Shown in pieces: positions 28,421 through 36,832 of a DNA stretch of 36,961 bases. Within the stretch, counting starts at the first letter, position 1. Each line of letters opens with the position of its first letter. The notes below the pieces were generated by a model. It did not search any database, had not been told where the DNA came from, and was given only the letters and a program-made list of their open reading frames with translations. The stretch comes from a virus. The stretch lies in IMG/VR virus record IMGVR_UViG_3300043436_001096, positions 1-36,961 of that record. The stretch is one strand, 5' to 3'. A program made the translations under genes and the position numbers.

Positions 28421-28781
28421 TGGAATCCTTAAACAATAGCTTTTCTAGCAAATTGATAACCCTATGCTCTTGCATTTCAATCTCATCTTGAGATGATTTG
28501 GGGTCTTGTGCCACAGTCATTAAGTCATGTAGGAACACATGAAGTAACTCATGCAAAGCAGTCTGATCCAAAGACGCTGGGGTGACTTTCTCAGCACCAA
28601 AGTCTCCCAAACGATAAACAGCAAGTCTTGCAGCAGGAGTAAACTCAACAGAAGCCATTGCTGATTTAGCTGGCTTCATGCCCTTCTCTATTCTCCAATC
28701 ACCCAAACTCAGCACTTGTTGCCACTTTTTGACACTTTGTGCGAACAGTTCTGCGTGTTCTGGCGTAGGAATGTTAGACAT
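28407..28781 (-). CDS. putative zinc metallopeptidase-like protein (HExxH)
   Basis: 124 aa. The zinc-binding motif HELLH (77-81) sits in LDQTALHELLHVFLHDLMTV. The preceding part has LSLGDWRIEKGMKPA and RLAVYRLGDFG strands as in small SprT-like or minigluzincin-type proteins, and a later helix contains EIEMQEHRVINLLEKLL, where E or H could be the third ligand. It may be a protease acting during lysis or virion maturation, or a non-catalytic zinc protein. AAGGTG precedes the ATG. Confidence 0.6.
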   Translation of the reverse strand: MSNIPTPEHAELFAQSVKKWQQVLSLGDWRIEKGMKPAKSAMASVEFTPAARLAVYRLGDFGAEKVTPASLDQTALHELLHVFLHDLMTVAQDPKSSQDEIEMQEHRVINLLEKLLFKDSNGRS

Positions 28782-28809
28782 TTCAACACCTTATACAGTA
28801 TTTATGACA

Positions 28810-28815
28810 ATTATA
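28810..28815 (-). promoter_or_regulatory. candidate -10 box for the HExxH-phosphoesterase unit
   Basis: Perfect TATAAT on the minus strand just after the endolysin stop, 28 nt before the ATG at 28781. A partial -35 (TTGAAG) lies 15 nt upstream inside the endolysin gene. Confidence 0.45.
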
Positions 28816-28816
28816 T

Positions 28817-29413
28817 TTAACTTGTTAAGACTTCAAGTGCATGATTTATGTGTTTGATGCGGTCTTCAAGGCCAATAAAACCGCCATTTATCTTCTTAGT
28901 CATTGTTTTAAAGTCACGTACATCAGCAAATTGGTTCAGCTTGTGAGTGTCCCAAAACCACCCTGCTGTAAGGGCAGCGTACTGAGGAGTAGCTACAAGA
29001 TCAGGTTCCATAATGAAGTCAACACCCAATGCCTGACCTGCATGGTGATAATTAGCAGAGCCTGTCAACTGAATACATCCTCGGCCTCGAAAACGCCATC
29101 CATCTCCTGAAGCCTCATCCCTGTTGCCCATACGTGAGCTATAAACAGTATTGGCAATCAATTTAGGATTACGAGCGCAAGCCTGTGCTTTAGCAGCATC
29201 AAAACGTCTAGGCCATAACTTCTGCAAAGCCTCTGCACGATAGTTTAAATTCTCTTCAAGAATCCTAAAGTTGCCACATTCATGCCCACATTGACCAATA
29301 AAAGCCGCTTGGCGAACTGGTGTATCAATGTTGAAACGCTGAAAAGTAGCGTTCAGAGCATCTACCCATTGATTACCAATATGTAATCTAGCTAATTGTT
29401 CACTTGTTACCAT
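28817..29413 (-). CDS. endolysin, glycoside hydrolase family 19
   Basis: 198 aa. FIGQCGHECGNFRILEENLN includes the catalytic glutamate E45 of GH19 and the conserved ENLNY. RFRGRGCIQLTGSANYHHAG, WFWDTHKLNQFADV and KKINGGFIGLEDR complete the GH19 endolysin pattern. There is no signal peptide, so export relies on a holin. It cuts the glycan strands of peptidoglycan. It overlaps the end of Rz by 14 nt. Confidence 0.9.
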   Translation of the reverse strand: MVTSEQLARLHIGNQWVDALNATFQRFNIDTPVRQAAFIGQCGHECGNFRILEENLNYRAEALQKLWPRRFDAAKAQACARNPKLIANTVYSSRMGNRDEASGDGWRFRGRGCIQLTGSANYHHAGQALGVDFIMEPDLVATPQYAALTAGWFWDTHKLNQFADVRDFKTMTKKINGGFIGLEDRIKHINHALEVLTS

Positions 29414-29897
29414 TTAGCAAATCTCTCATCTGGTTATACGAGTCTACGCAAGCGTTCAAAGCGACAGTATTCTTATCACCTTGAGCGACTATTTCTGCGA
29501 TGGCTTCGATGGTTGCTCTTTCGGCATCAGAAGGTTCATTAGCCTGTCTGTCAGGTTGGCTGGTTGCTTTTGAATCTGAGCTGGTAGAGGCGGTACTTGT
29601 GGGGGTTTGTACGTTACTTGAGGGGCAGAGGCGCAACTTGCCAGCACGATTGGCAACAGCAAGAGCAGTAGTTTTTTTGTTGATAGCATCATTGGCTTCC
29701 TGAAGTTTGGCAGATTGTTGAGAAAGTTTTTCAGTCATGTTTTGCTCGATCTGACGAGCTTCATCATTCTTTTTGGCAATGGCGATCTTCATATCGTTAT
29801 CACGCTCTAGCCATCCATAGTGGTGGCCTACTTGGTATGTACCAAAGAGAGATACCATCACACCCACTATTAACCAAGGTAAAGGTATAGGTAGCAT
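29400..29897 (-). CDS. Rz: i-spanin, Rz-like
   Basis: 165 aa. An N-terminal membrane anchor (residues about 6-25, PWLIVGVMVSLFGTYQVG) is followed by a periplasmic coiled coil rich in K, E and Q (IEQNMTEKLSQQSAKLQEAN), a Ser/Thr-rich linker and a C-terminal helix (ATIEAIAEIVAQGDKN). This is the layout of the inner-membrane spanin subunit. The Rz1 gene is fully nested in another frame. ATG overlaps the upstream stop (TAATG), with AGAGG before it. Confidence 0.85.
   Translation of the reverse strand: MLPIPLPWLIVGVMVSLFGTYQVGHHYGWLERDNDMKIAIAKKNDEARQIEQNMTEKLSQQSAKLQEANDAINKKTTALAVANRAGKLRLCPSSNVQTPTSTASTSSDSKATSQPDRQANEPSDAERATIEAIAEIVAQGDKNTVALNACVDSYNQMRDLLNGNK
29489..29692 (-). CDS. Rz1: o-spanin lipoprotein, Rz1-like, nested in Rz
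   Basis: 67 aa inside the Rz gene in a different frame. A signal peptide MMLSTKKLLLLLLPIVLASC ends in the lipobox LASC (C20), and the mature part is Pro-rich (YKPPQVPPLPAQIQKQP). This is diagnostic for an outer-membrane Rz1 lipoprotein. AGGA lies before the tandem ATGs. With Rz it fuses inner and outer membranes at lysis, which implies a Gram-negative host. Confidence 0.88.
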   Translation of the reverse strand: MMLSTKKLLLLLLPIVLASCASAPQVTYKPPQVPPLPAQIQKQPANLTDRLMNLLMPKEQPSKPSQK

Positions 29898-30406
29898 TAT
29901 TCAACCTCTTTTCTAGCCATTGCCATGTGTTCACGCTCTTCATTGTCTTCCAAGTGATCTGGAGGAGTATCGGGAGGTGGCCCAGGTGTCCATGATTCAT
30001 CTAACTCTGGGTTCTTCCAAACAGGCATAGCACCAAATGGTTGACTAGGCAAACCATACGCAGATTGCGGAGGTGCATAGGACGAGTTAAAACCGCCCAT
30101 AGAGCCTCCGTAGCCCATTGGTTGACACATTGGTTGTGTTGGAGGATTAAACGCTCTAGCGGCACTTGACATAGCCCGTTTACCAATAACGCCACCAATA
30201 CCGCCCACGATCAATAGAACAATGTCGTTCAGCATCTTGGTATAGGCTTGGTCAATCGGGGCCATGCTTTTGATAGGCTGAGTGACAAAAGTCACAGAGT
30301 AGAGCAAAGCAGCGACAATGAACATGAGAATGAGCGTGACTGCAACCACGACAAACCCCCAAATCCTTACCTCGATCTCTTCAGTTGTTAGGTTTAACTT
30401 CGTCAA
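29897..30406 (-). CDS. holin-like two-span membrane protein, TTG start
   Basis: 169 aa. Two membrane spans lie near 15-42 (IWGFVVVAVTLILMFIVAAL) and 61-76 (DIVLLIVGGIGGVIGK). A Pro/Gly/Met-rich cytoplasmic tail follows (MGYGGSMGGFNSSYAPPQSA), then an acidic end. Position directly before Rz and endolysin makes it the best holin candidate. The start is TTG with GGAG 7 nt upstream; no ATG fits. The long tail is unusual for a holin. Confidence 0.6.
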   Translation of the reverse strand: MTKLNLTTEEIEVRIWGFVVVAVTLILMFIVAALLYSVTFVTQPIKSMAPIDQAYTKMLNDIVLLIVGGIGGVIGKRAMSSAARAFNPPTQPMCQPMGYGGSMGGFNSSYAPPQSAYGLPSQPFGAMPVWKNPELDESWTPGPPPDTPPDHLEDNEEREHMAMARKEVE

Positions 30407-30572
30407 TCTTTTTCTCCAAAATTGGTGCTACTAAGTATTCAGGACAAGTCTGAGTAAATTGGCATCTGGGTTTCTGACAAGGTTCAGCATGGAAATTGTC
30501 TGGGTTTTGGCAAAAATAGCGATATTTCTCATCACAACCAGTTAACAGTAAAAGAAGCAATAGATATTTCAT
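30381..30572 (-). CDS. small cysteine-rich lipoprotein
   Basis: 63 aa. Signal MKYLLLLLLLTGC has a lipobox with C13. The mature part (DEKYRYFCQNPDNFHAEPCQ, KPRCQFTQTCPEYLV) has four more cysteines, likely two disulfides in the periplasm. I recall this family (DDKYRYPCQDP...C..PxCxxTQTCPEYL) in many phages next to lysis genes. It may act in lysis or exclusion; unproven. Confidence 0.72.
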   Translation of the reverse strand: MKYLLLLLLLTGCDEKYRYFCQNPDNFHAEPCQKPRCQFTQTCPEYLVAPILEKKIDEVKPNN

Positions 30573-30724
30573 TTACCAAGTCCAATACGATTAAGTAGGA
30601 GATTGACAATTTTGTCCGACAAATCGTCAGGAAGGAACTTCAAAAAACCCAAGAAATAGAGTGCCACTAATCCGTAAACGAATATCTTTAAGCACAAGTC
30701 AAAGGTCTTTTGATACTCATTCAC
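30569..30724 (-). CDS. 51-aa single-span membrane protein, GTG start
   Basis: Reads (M)NEYQKTFDLCLKIFVYGL, then VALYFLGFLKFLPDDLSDKI and VNLLLNRIGLGK. Residues 11-31 are hydrophobic. GTG overlaps the upstream stop (GTGA), and its own TGA overlaps the next ATG, so it fills the gap exactly. The function is unknown; it may be part of the lysis or membrane set. Confidence 0.6.
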   Translation of the reverse strand: MNEYQKTFDLCLKIFVYGLVALYFLGFLKFLPDDLSDKIVNLLLNRIGLGK

Positions 30725-31218
30725 CGACCACACCTTCTTGTTGCTTCACAGAATGTCATCAACTCATTTACACCAATAAAGACTAGAAACAAAACAAAGA
30801 AAACTCCACCTATTGCCAAACCAATCTCTAGTTGTTCTTGCTCTTTTTGCTTGGCTTCTTTCTCTGCCTTCTTCAAAGCACTTATCTCTTTAGCATCTGC
30901 CAAGTCCATCTCTGCTTGACGAGCTTTAATCTTCTGCCATACATCAATCTTTCCTGTCTGCATAAAGAGCATCTTGAGTTCTTCTTCAAACGCTCTAGCT
31001 TGCTCTAGTGCCATTTCAATCTGGAGAGCAGTCCCCATGTTCGAACCTTTGCCAGACTGTTTAGCCTGAAGCATTGCTTTGGTAGCTACAGACTTAGCGT
31101 CAAATAGCTTACCAATCATGGGTGCAAGAGAGCCTAGGTCATTGGCAACATTAGCTGCCTTCTTGACCATGCTGATTGCTGACTGTATGCCAGCTAGTGC
31201 CGTGATTGGGTCTATCAT
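30721..31218 (-). CDS. coiled-coil membrane-anchored phage protein (MIDPITA family)
   Basis: 165 aa from ATG 31218 (family start MIDPITALAGIQSAISMVKK), which overlaps the upstream stop. A long charged coiled coil (about 80-130, MALEQARAFEEELKMLFMQT) leads to a C-terminal membrane span (about 134-155, GLAIGGVFFVLFLVFIGVNE). I recall this family near internal virion proteins in environmental podoviruses. It may be an ejection or membrane-associated virion protein. Function not known. Confidence 0.68.
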   Translation of the reverse strand: MIDPITALAGIQSAISMVKKAANVANDLGSLAPMIGKLFDAKSVATKAMLQAKQSGKGSNMGTALQIEMALEQARAFEEELKMLFMQTGKIDVWQKIKARQAEMDLADAKEISALKKAEKEAKQKEQEQLEIGLAIGGVFFVLFLVFIGVNELMTFCEATRRCGR

Positions 31219-31340
31219 TTCTTTTCTACTTTCTTCCATTCAATACAGTAGACTTTTCGGTTGTAGACATCCCCAACCCAAACCCACTTGACACACCTGT
31301 ACTCAATAGATACAGCCAGTAAAAGACTAATTAATTCCAT
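31215..31340 (-). CDS. 41-aa small protein
   Basis: Reads MELISLLLAVSIEYRCVKWV, then WVGDVYNRKVYCIEWKKVEK K. I recall close relatives (MELISLxLAVSIxFxCVKWxWVGDVY) as tiny phage proteins. Its stop overlaps the ATG of the coiled-coil gene (ATGA) and its start overlaps the 30-aa gene by 10 nt. Residues 1-12 are hydrophobic, the rest basic and aromatic. Function unknown. Confidence 0.68.
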   Translation of the reverse strand: MELISLLLAVSIEYRCVKWVWVGDVYNRKVYCIEWKKVEKK

Positions 31341-31423
31341 GCCCAGATGATTACTGAGAATGACCAAACGATAAGGGCAACCATACCGACTGCCGCAATT
31401 GTTGCAAGCAGCCAGTCTTTCAT
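31331..31423 (-). CDS. 30-aa membrane peptide
   Basis: Reads MKDWLLATIAAVGMVALIVW then SFSVIIWAWN. It is almost entirely one hydrophobic span. It starts 1 nt after the stop of the lytic transglycosylase gene. The ribosome binding site is weak. Kept because it fills the gap between two supported genes in the same direction; it could be a small holin-like or regulatory peptide. Confidence 0.5.
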   Translation of the reverse strand: MKDWLLATIAAVGMVALIVWSFSVIIWAWN

Positions 31424-31424
31424 T

Positions 31425-33896
31425 TTATCTAAACAAGTCAAAAAGACCTTGAACGGGCTTTTGAGGTATGAATTGGTCAGGGTTTGTAGTTGCTTCTGTC
31501 ATTGCTTGACCCATTGCAGTACCCATGCCGCCAGCGCCTTGCAATTGTTCGCCAAGTAAGAATCTAGTTCCACCTTGGCTAGAAAGTGCATTAGCTAATC
31601 TGTTGGCTCCTACTGGAACAGCAGCAGCAGATGCCGCACTAATTAGCCCAGTTCCAAACCCACCCATACCCAAACCTTCAGCAATTTGACCACCAAGACC
31701 AAAGCCACCTGCGATACCAGTTCCACCTGCCACATAAGGCAATAATGCCGCACCAGTAGCAGGTGCTACTTTGGGTGTAACAGCACCACGGGTTGTGTCA
31801 ACGATGTCTCTCAACAAAGTAACTTCATCCAACAAAGCAGGGTTATCTGCAAATGCAACACGTTGTGCAGTTGGACTATCTGGTCTGCCAAGATTTAAAG
31901 TTCTTGTAAATGCAGGTGCTGAGAATCCAGTAGCCGCATCAGGATTAATAGCTCTGTTTCTAGCTTCATTGAGAATAGAGTATTGAGCAGCTTGTTTACC
32001 AGTTGGTGACATTAAGCTAAAAGCAAGTTCTGCTGTGGCAGGGTTCTTATCAAAGCTAAAACTTTGCGCCACCAAATCAATATCATTTTGCGGAGTCTTA
32101 CTAGATACAAGTTTGTAGATGTTTGTATCTTGTCTAAAAGGCAAAACAGTCTCTTTAAACTGAGCCATTGCCTTTTGGTGTTGTGCACCAGCAGGTGTGG
32201 TCAATGGTAAACCATCAGGAGCGAATCCAGGCGTTGCCCATACATCAACGTCATCAGCCAAGCCTTTGTATAGCTGATTTATGGAATTTAACTGCTTCTC
32301 GCTGTAAGAGCCTGGCACAAGACCCTTACGAACACGCTCCATCTCAGAAAATACTGTAGATTGCAAATCACGTAGCTCTTTGTATGAGCCACCGCCACTT
32401 TGAATTAATGTATTTAACTTCTCAATTGTCTTTTCAATAACAGGAGTCTGAGAAGTAGATGGGAATTGATTGATAACATCAATTGTTGCTTGGTTTGTAT
32501 TACGCAATGGAATGATGTCATTGCCAGCTAATGCCTCTGCTTGTTTAAATTCAGGGCTTACATTTGCTTTAGCAGTTTGATATTGCTTACGCAAGTCATC
32601 AGCAATGATCTTTTTCTCGCCACCTTCAGACATTCTTGAAGGACGCAAGTTTTCAGTAGTTTTCTCAATTAACTTTTTAACTTGATCTGCTTTTACTTGA
32701 TTAGAAGACTCTTTTGAGAATCCTAATTGACGTAATTTATCAATAGTCCCTGCACCTGGTCCACCAACATCACCAACATCTACATTAACACCACGTTGAG
32801 CCGCAGATTCAATAATCTGACCAGTAACAGGATCACGATAACGTGTGCCAGAAGGAATATTCCCTGCACGAGCTGCAACAGCACTAGCTGGCAAACCTGC
32901 CGCCAAGTTAATGCCAAGCAATGCTAATGGGTTTTGCACATCGTAAACATTACGAGCAATTTCAGCAGCACCAGTACCAACAGTAGCACCTGCCGCTTGA
33001 GCAATAGGTTGAGCCGCCAATCCACGACCAACAACTTGAGCAGTTAAATTAGGAGCTTGTTGCAATAAACCACCCGCACCACCCATAGCAGGAATACCTG
33101 CTACTGCACGAGTAACATTAGCAATGCCACGCTCAAAACCAGTTTGTGGTTGGGGCAAACCAAGCAAGGTTGCAAAGTTTGACATTGACTGACTAGGAGT
33201 ACCAAGTTGGCTACCAGTTGCCCTGTTAATCAACATATTCAATGGTGATCCAACAATGTCAGCAACCTGTCCCAAGCCTTCCATGCCATATCGAGCAGTC
33301 AAGCCTACCTGACGGGCAATAGTATCTGTATTTTGTCTTACAGGGGCTTGTGCAACAACTTGCTTGCCAAGTAATGCTGGATCAATATCACGATATCCAG
33401 CTTGAGGAACAGCAATAGTCCCAACATCAGATGTGCCAATATTAGCAATTGGTGCTGGTTGTGTTGGCCTACCAATCAAAGAAGGGTCAATATCACGATA
33501 TGTCGCCATGTTTGTACCTACTACTTTCTCAACATAGTTTTGCGTTTCTTTAAATGGAGGAACTCCCCCATACTTTTGAACATTACCAGGCCCTGCGTTA
33601 TAAGCCGCAGCAACCAAGACAGGGTCTTGAAATTGCTGTGATAACTGGCTTAGATACTTAACACCACCTCGGATGTTATCTTTCCATTCCATTCTGTTAA
33701 CACCAAGATCTTTAGCAGTAGCACTCATTAACTGCATAGGACCATAGGCACGATCACCAGTTCTTGTCTTAGGTCCTATTGCGTTAAAGTCGCCACCAGA
33801 TTCAGTCTCAACAATCTTTTGCACCAAAGAATAAGGAACGCCTTGCCTTTGGGCTTCTTGCCTAGCAAATTCGTAAACTTGTTCTCTGGTAGCCAT
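31425..33896 (-). CDS. internal virion protein with N-terminal lytic transglycosylase
   Basis: 823 aa. Residues 1-130 are an SLT domain: LVQKIVETESGGDFNAIGPK with the catalytic glutamate E32, AYGPMQLMSATAKDLGV and LVAAAYNAGPGNVQKYGG. Two copies of YRDIDP(S/A)L(I/L)G follow (about 133 and 167). The rest is Ala/Gly-rich helical sequence with an amphipathic hydrophobic C-terminal part (LPYVAGGTGIAGGFGLGGQI). It probably sits inside the capsid and is ejected to open peptidoglycan at infection. It follows the two other ejection-type genes. Confidence 0.8.
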   Translation of the reverse strand: MATREQVYEFARQEAQRQGVPYSLVQKIVETESGGDFNAIGPKTRTGDRAYGPMQLMSATAKDLGVNRMEWKDNIRGGVKYLSQLSQQFQDPVLVAAAYNAGPGNVQKYGGVPPFKETQNYVEKVVGTNMATYRDIDPSLIGRPTQPAPIANIGTSDVGTIAVPQAGYRDIDPALLGKQVVAQAPVRQNTDTIARQVGLTARYGMEGLGQVADIVGSPLNMLINRATGSQLGTPSQSMSNFATLLGLPQPQTGFERGIANVTRAVAGIPAMGGAGGLLQQAPNLTAQVVGRGLAAQPIAQAAGATVGTGAAEIARNVYDVQNPLALLGINLAAGLPASAVAARAGNIPSGTRYRDPVTGQIIESAAQRGVNVDVGDVGGPGAGTIDKLRQLGFSKESSNQVKADQVKKLIEKTTENLRPSRMSEGGEKKIIADDLRKQYQTAKANVSPEFKQAEALAGNDIIPLRNTNQATIDVINQFPSTSQTPVIEKTIEKLNTLIQSGGGSYKELRDLQSTVFSEMERVRKGLVPGSYSEKQLNSINQLYKGLADDVDVWATPGFAPDGLPLTTPAGAQHQKAMAQFKETVLPFRQDTNIYKLVSSKTPQNDIDLVAQSFSFDKNPATAELAFSLMSPTGKQAAQYSILNEARNRAINPDAATGFSAPAFTRTLNLGRPDSPTAQRVAFADNPALLDEVTLLRDIVDTTRGAVTPKVAPATGAALLPYVAGGTGIAGGFGLGGQIAEGLGMGGFGTGLISAASAAAVPVGANRLANALSSQGGTRFLLGEQLQGAGGMGTAMGQAMTEATTNPDQFIPQKPVQGLFDLFR

Positions 33897-35332
33897 TAGT
33901 TATAAACCCTAAAAATTCCGCTTGGCAATTGATAAGCAGTTTTACCCTTATCAGGACCAGCAGTAACAGGAAAACTAGGCAGATATTTACGCAACTTTGG
34001 ATCTTCAAAAATAGATGAACTACCTTGTGGAGTCTGTGACCATCTTTCAACCACATCAGGAACAGGATTCTTAGTTACATAGTTGTAATAATCCTTCTTA
34101 CGCTGATTAGCAACCCTTGTAAGATCTAAGTAATACTGGACAGCCTCTTTAGGATTCGTGATTTGTGGACCACGAGAAGCACTAAATTGAATATCTTTGT
34201 CTGAAGTCGCTCCAACCAAATCTTGAATGTTTGCAGAAGCAACATCAGCAACTGATTGCAAGAAAAGTGGAGAGTCAACTGCAACCGCTTTGGCTCTATC
34301 ACCACCAATACCTAAACCAGTAGCAATAGCCGCAGCCTCAGATTTAAATCCTGCAAACTTGCCTGGCTCAAACGCACCACGATTAATAATGTTTTGCAGA
34401 TTTTGCAAACTGGCATCAGAACTTGTAGCCGCTTGGAAACCCTTGAAAGCAGCTTCTCTAATAGGTTTATAGCCTTCAAAAGCTTGTACTTCAGAAGGAG
34501 ATAAAGCAGTTGTCAAGCCCATTGCTTGAGCCTCTGTCACTCGCTTTTGCCTTCCTGTTACTGGATCAATAACATTGGTAGGGGTTGTTTGTAACGCAGC
34601 CTGACCCTTACCTAAATTTTGACTGTAATTTAATTGTTGTTCTGCTGACAGACCGCCAGGGAGTAGGGTGGTAGAAAGACTTCCTGTTGTTGGGTTTACT
34701 ACAAGTTGTTGATTTGGTCTTACTTCAGGCAATGTAGTAGCAGCCTTTGCTTGCAATCCTCCAGTAACTGGCCTTGCTTCATACATACCAGTTAAAGGAT
34801 TAAATTGACTTTGAATCAAATCTTTTTGTGATGGCAAACCACGTATCACTTGCATATTAGGGTTCATCAGCAAGTCGCCCTGAACTCTTGGTTGCAAAGC
34901 AGTAATAGTTTCACGCATACCGCTTTGTGAAGCAGTAGGCAATGCCAATACATCTTGCAAAGCATTTTGTATATTAAATGGCAATCCTTGCGCTCTAGCA
35001 CCTTTTATTTGCTCTTGTTGAGCCAATTGATCTGGTGTAACAGGACCCATGTATTCAGGATTGGCTTCTTGGAATTTAGTAGGAGTGTACCTAGCTCGGA
35101 AACCTTCTAAAGACGCCTGATCTGCTTGAGCTTGTTGGCTTTTACGCAACATATCTTGCATTGTGATTGCAGTAGCAGGGATGTCCGATGCTGACTTAAA
35201 GCCAACACCAGGATCACCACTCAACAAACTGCCAATCAGAAATTGCTGAGTAGCCTGTTTCTGCATTGATTCTTTTTCAGCAGCAGACAAACCAGTCAAT
35301 GCGGCATCAGATAACAATCCAAGATTAAACAT
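33896..35332 (-). CDS. internal virion / ejection protein, 478 aa
   Basis: 478 aa, helical and Gln/Ala/Ser-rich. It starts MFNLGLLSDAALTGLSAAEK; later landmarks are GGLSAEQQLNYSQNLGKGQA, AAIATGLGIGGDRAKAVAVD, VQYYLDLTRVANQRKKDYYN and the short end PDKGKTAYQLPSGIFRVYN. There is no enzyme motif. Its place between two other large virion proteins, as in the P22 gp7-gp20-gp16 order, suggests an ejected internal protein. AAGGAG precedes the ATG, and its stop overlaps the next start (TAATG). Confidence 0.68.
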   Translation of the reverse strand: MFNLGLLSDAALTGLSAAEKESMQKQATQQFLIGSLLSGDPGVGFKSASDIPATAITMQDMLRKSQQAQADQASLEGFRARYTPTKFQEANPEYMGPVTPDQLAQQEQIKGARAQGLPFNIQNALQDVLALPTASQSGMRETITALQPRVQGDLLMNPNMQVIRGLPSQKDLIQSQFNPLTGMYEARPVTGGLQAKAATTLPEVRPNQQLVVNPTTGSLSTTLLPGGLSAEQQLNYSQNLGKGQAALQTTPTNVIDPVTGRQKRVTEAQAMGLTTALSPSEVQAFEGYKPIREAAFKGFQAATSSDASLQNLQNIINRGAFEPGKFAGFKSEAAAIATGLGIGGDRAKAVAVDSPLFLQSVADVASANIQDLVGATSDKDIQFSASRGPQITNPKEAVQYYLDLTRVANQRKKDYYNYVTKNPVPDVVERWSQTPQGSSSIFEDPKLRKYLPSFPVTAGPDKGKTAYQLPSGIFRVYN

Positions 35333-35341
35333 ATAAACTCC

Positions 35342-36832
35342 TTAACCAATACCTAACAAGCCAAGAATACCCTGTCTTGATGTAGATGTTTGTGTTTGAC
35401 CAGACCCACCACCAACATTGATACCCAATGCTTGATTGAGAATCTGTTGCTGTTCCAAAGGAAGATTGCGAATGGCATCCAACTGTTGCTGTGAGAAACC
35501 TTGTTGCAATAAGCCTTGGTCACGCATTTGGTTTGCTTGATTAAATCCAAGATTCTGCAAGTTGGTAGCAGCACTTGCTAAGTTTGAACCAGCAGTAATA
35601 CTTTGTTGATTTGCTTGCAATCCAGCTTGTTGATTTGCTAAATTTGCTTGCAATAAGTTTTGTGCATTTGCAAGACCAGCAGTATTTTGAGCTGCAGCAC
35701 CAAATTGACTTGCTTGATTTGTTGCGTTTTGATTTGCCAAATTCATAGCTTGACGTTGTGCCGCATTAAATTGAGCCATTTGATTAGCTTGCGACTGAGT
35801 AGCCAATCCAGCTTGTTGCAAATTGCCAGCATTATATTGAGCCATCTGGTTAGCCGCAGCTTGATTAGCCAATGCAGTTTGTTGGGCAAGTTGGGCGTTA
35901 AGTTGTCCAGTTGATAAATCAACACCCTGATTAGCTAAAGAGGCACGTAAAGCCGCATCTTGATTAGCCAAACCAAACTGACCAGCCAATTGCAAAGATT
36001 GCTGAGTAGTAGCCAAATCTTGAGCTTGGTTTAATTGTTGTGCTTGCATCTGACGAGCCAAATCAGATTCAGACGCTTGTTGTGCAGCTTGATATGCAGC
36101 GGCATTTTGTTGGGCAATCAAACGGGCGGCATTTTCGCCATAAGCACGATTTGTCTCCGCTTCAGCTACACCCTGACGAGAGCCTCCAAATGATCTGGCG
36201 GCAGTAGCTTGCGCTGCAGTTTTTTGCTGTTCAAGTTGTCTTGCACGTTCTAAATCCGACAGACTTTGCTCAGTAACAGCCTGAGTATAAGGATTCATGT
36301 ACTGCTGAATGTTTTGATTCAAAAATGAACCAGCAGTAATATCACGAATGTTAGCCCTTGCTTGTGGAGCAATAGCACCTAAAGCTTCTTGAGCAACTTG
36401 TGAACCAGTAACTCCAGATGCGCTTACATCACGAACACCACCTCTTGCTAGTTGCGATGCTGCGGCTCTTTCGGCATCCCCTGCTGTAATGCCAGTAAAT
36501 CTCTCAGCAGCCCCCGCAGATGCGGCTTGCGCTTGTGCTGGTGTATAGCCTTGTGCTATAGCATTTTGATATGCAACATTTTGCGGGTTATATTGAGCGC
36601 CTTGCTTTAATATATTTGCGGCATCAGTTGCATATAATGTTGGTGCGCTTGTAGGGCTTGCATATAAACGATTTAAAGCAAATGCTTGCTCTTGATCTGG
36701 AGTAAACCCCGCAAATTGACGAGCCTGTAATCCAGACGCTACATCTTGTGCGCTTTGATAATTTCCTGTAAATAATTTCTTAAATTCAGGATCTAATTCT
36801 TGCTGACTTGAGCTTCCACCGCCTAGAGACAT
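35342..36832 (-). CDS. Gln/Ala/Asn-rich internal virion / ejection protein
   Basis: 496 aa from ATG 36832, chosen because AAGGGG lies 7 nt upstream and the previous gene's stop is next to it (TGATATG); an ATG at 36868 lies inside that gene. Residues about 200-440 are dominated by A, Q, N and L in imperfect repeats such as LANQNATNQASQF and LANQQAGLQANQQ, a long helical rod. It ends GGGSGQTQTSTSRQG and ILGLLGIG, a hydrophobic tail. This resembles podovirus DNA-injection proteins. It is the first of the three ejection-type genes. Confidence 0.68.
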   Translation of the reverse strand: MSLGGGSSSQQELDPEFKKLFTGNYQSAQDVASGLQARQFAGFTPDQEQAFALNRLYASPTSAPTLYATDAANILKQGAQYNPQNVAYQNAIAQGYTPAQAQAASAGAAERFTGITAGDAERAAASQLARGGVRDVSASGVTGSQVAQEALGAIAPQARANIRDITAGSFLNQNIQQYMNPYTQAVTEQSLSDLERARQLEQQKTAAQATAARSFGGSRQGVAEAETNRAYGENAARLIAQQNAAAYQAAQQASESDLARQMQAQQLNQAQDLATTQQSLQLAGQFGLANQDAALRASLANQGVDLSTGQLNAQLAQQTALANQAAANQMAQYNAGNLQQAGLATQSQANQMAQFNAAQRQAMNLANQNATNQASQFGAAAQNTAGLANAQNLLQANLANQQAGLQANQQSITAGSNLASAATNLQNLGFNQANQMRDQGLLQQGFSQQQLDAIRNLPLEQQQILNQALGINVGGGSGQTQTSTSRQGILGLLGIG

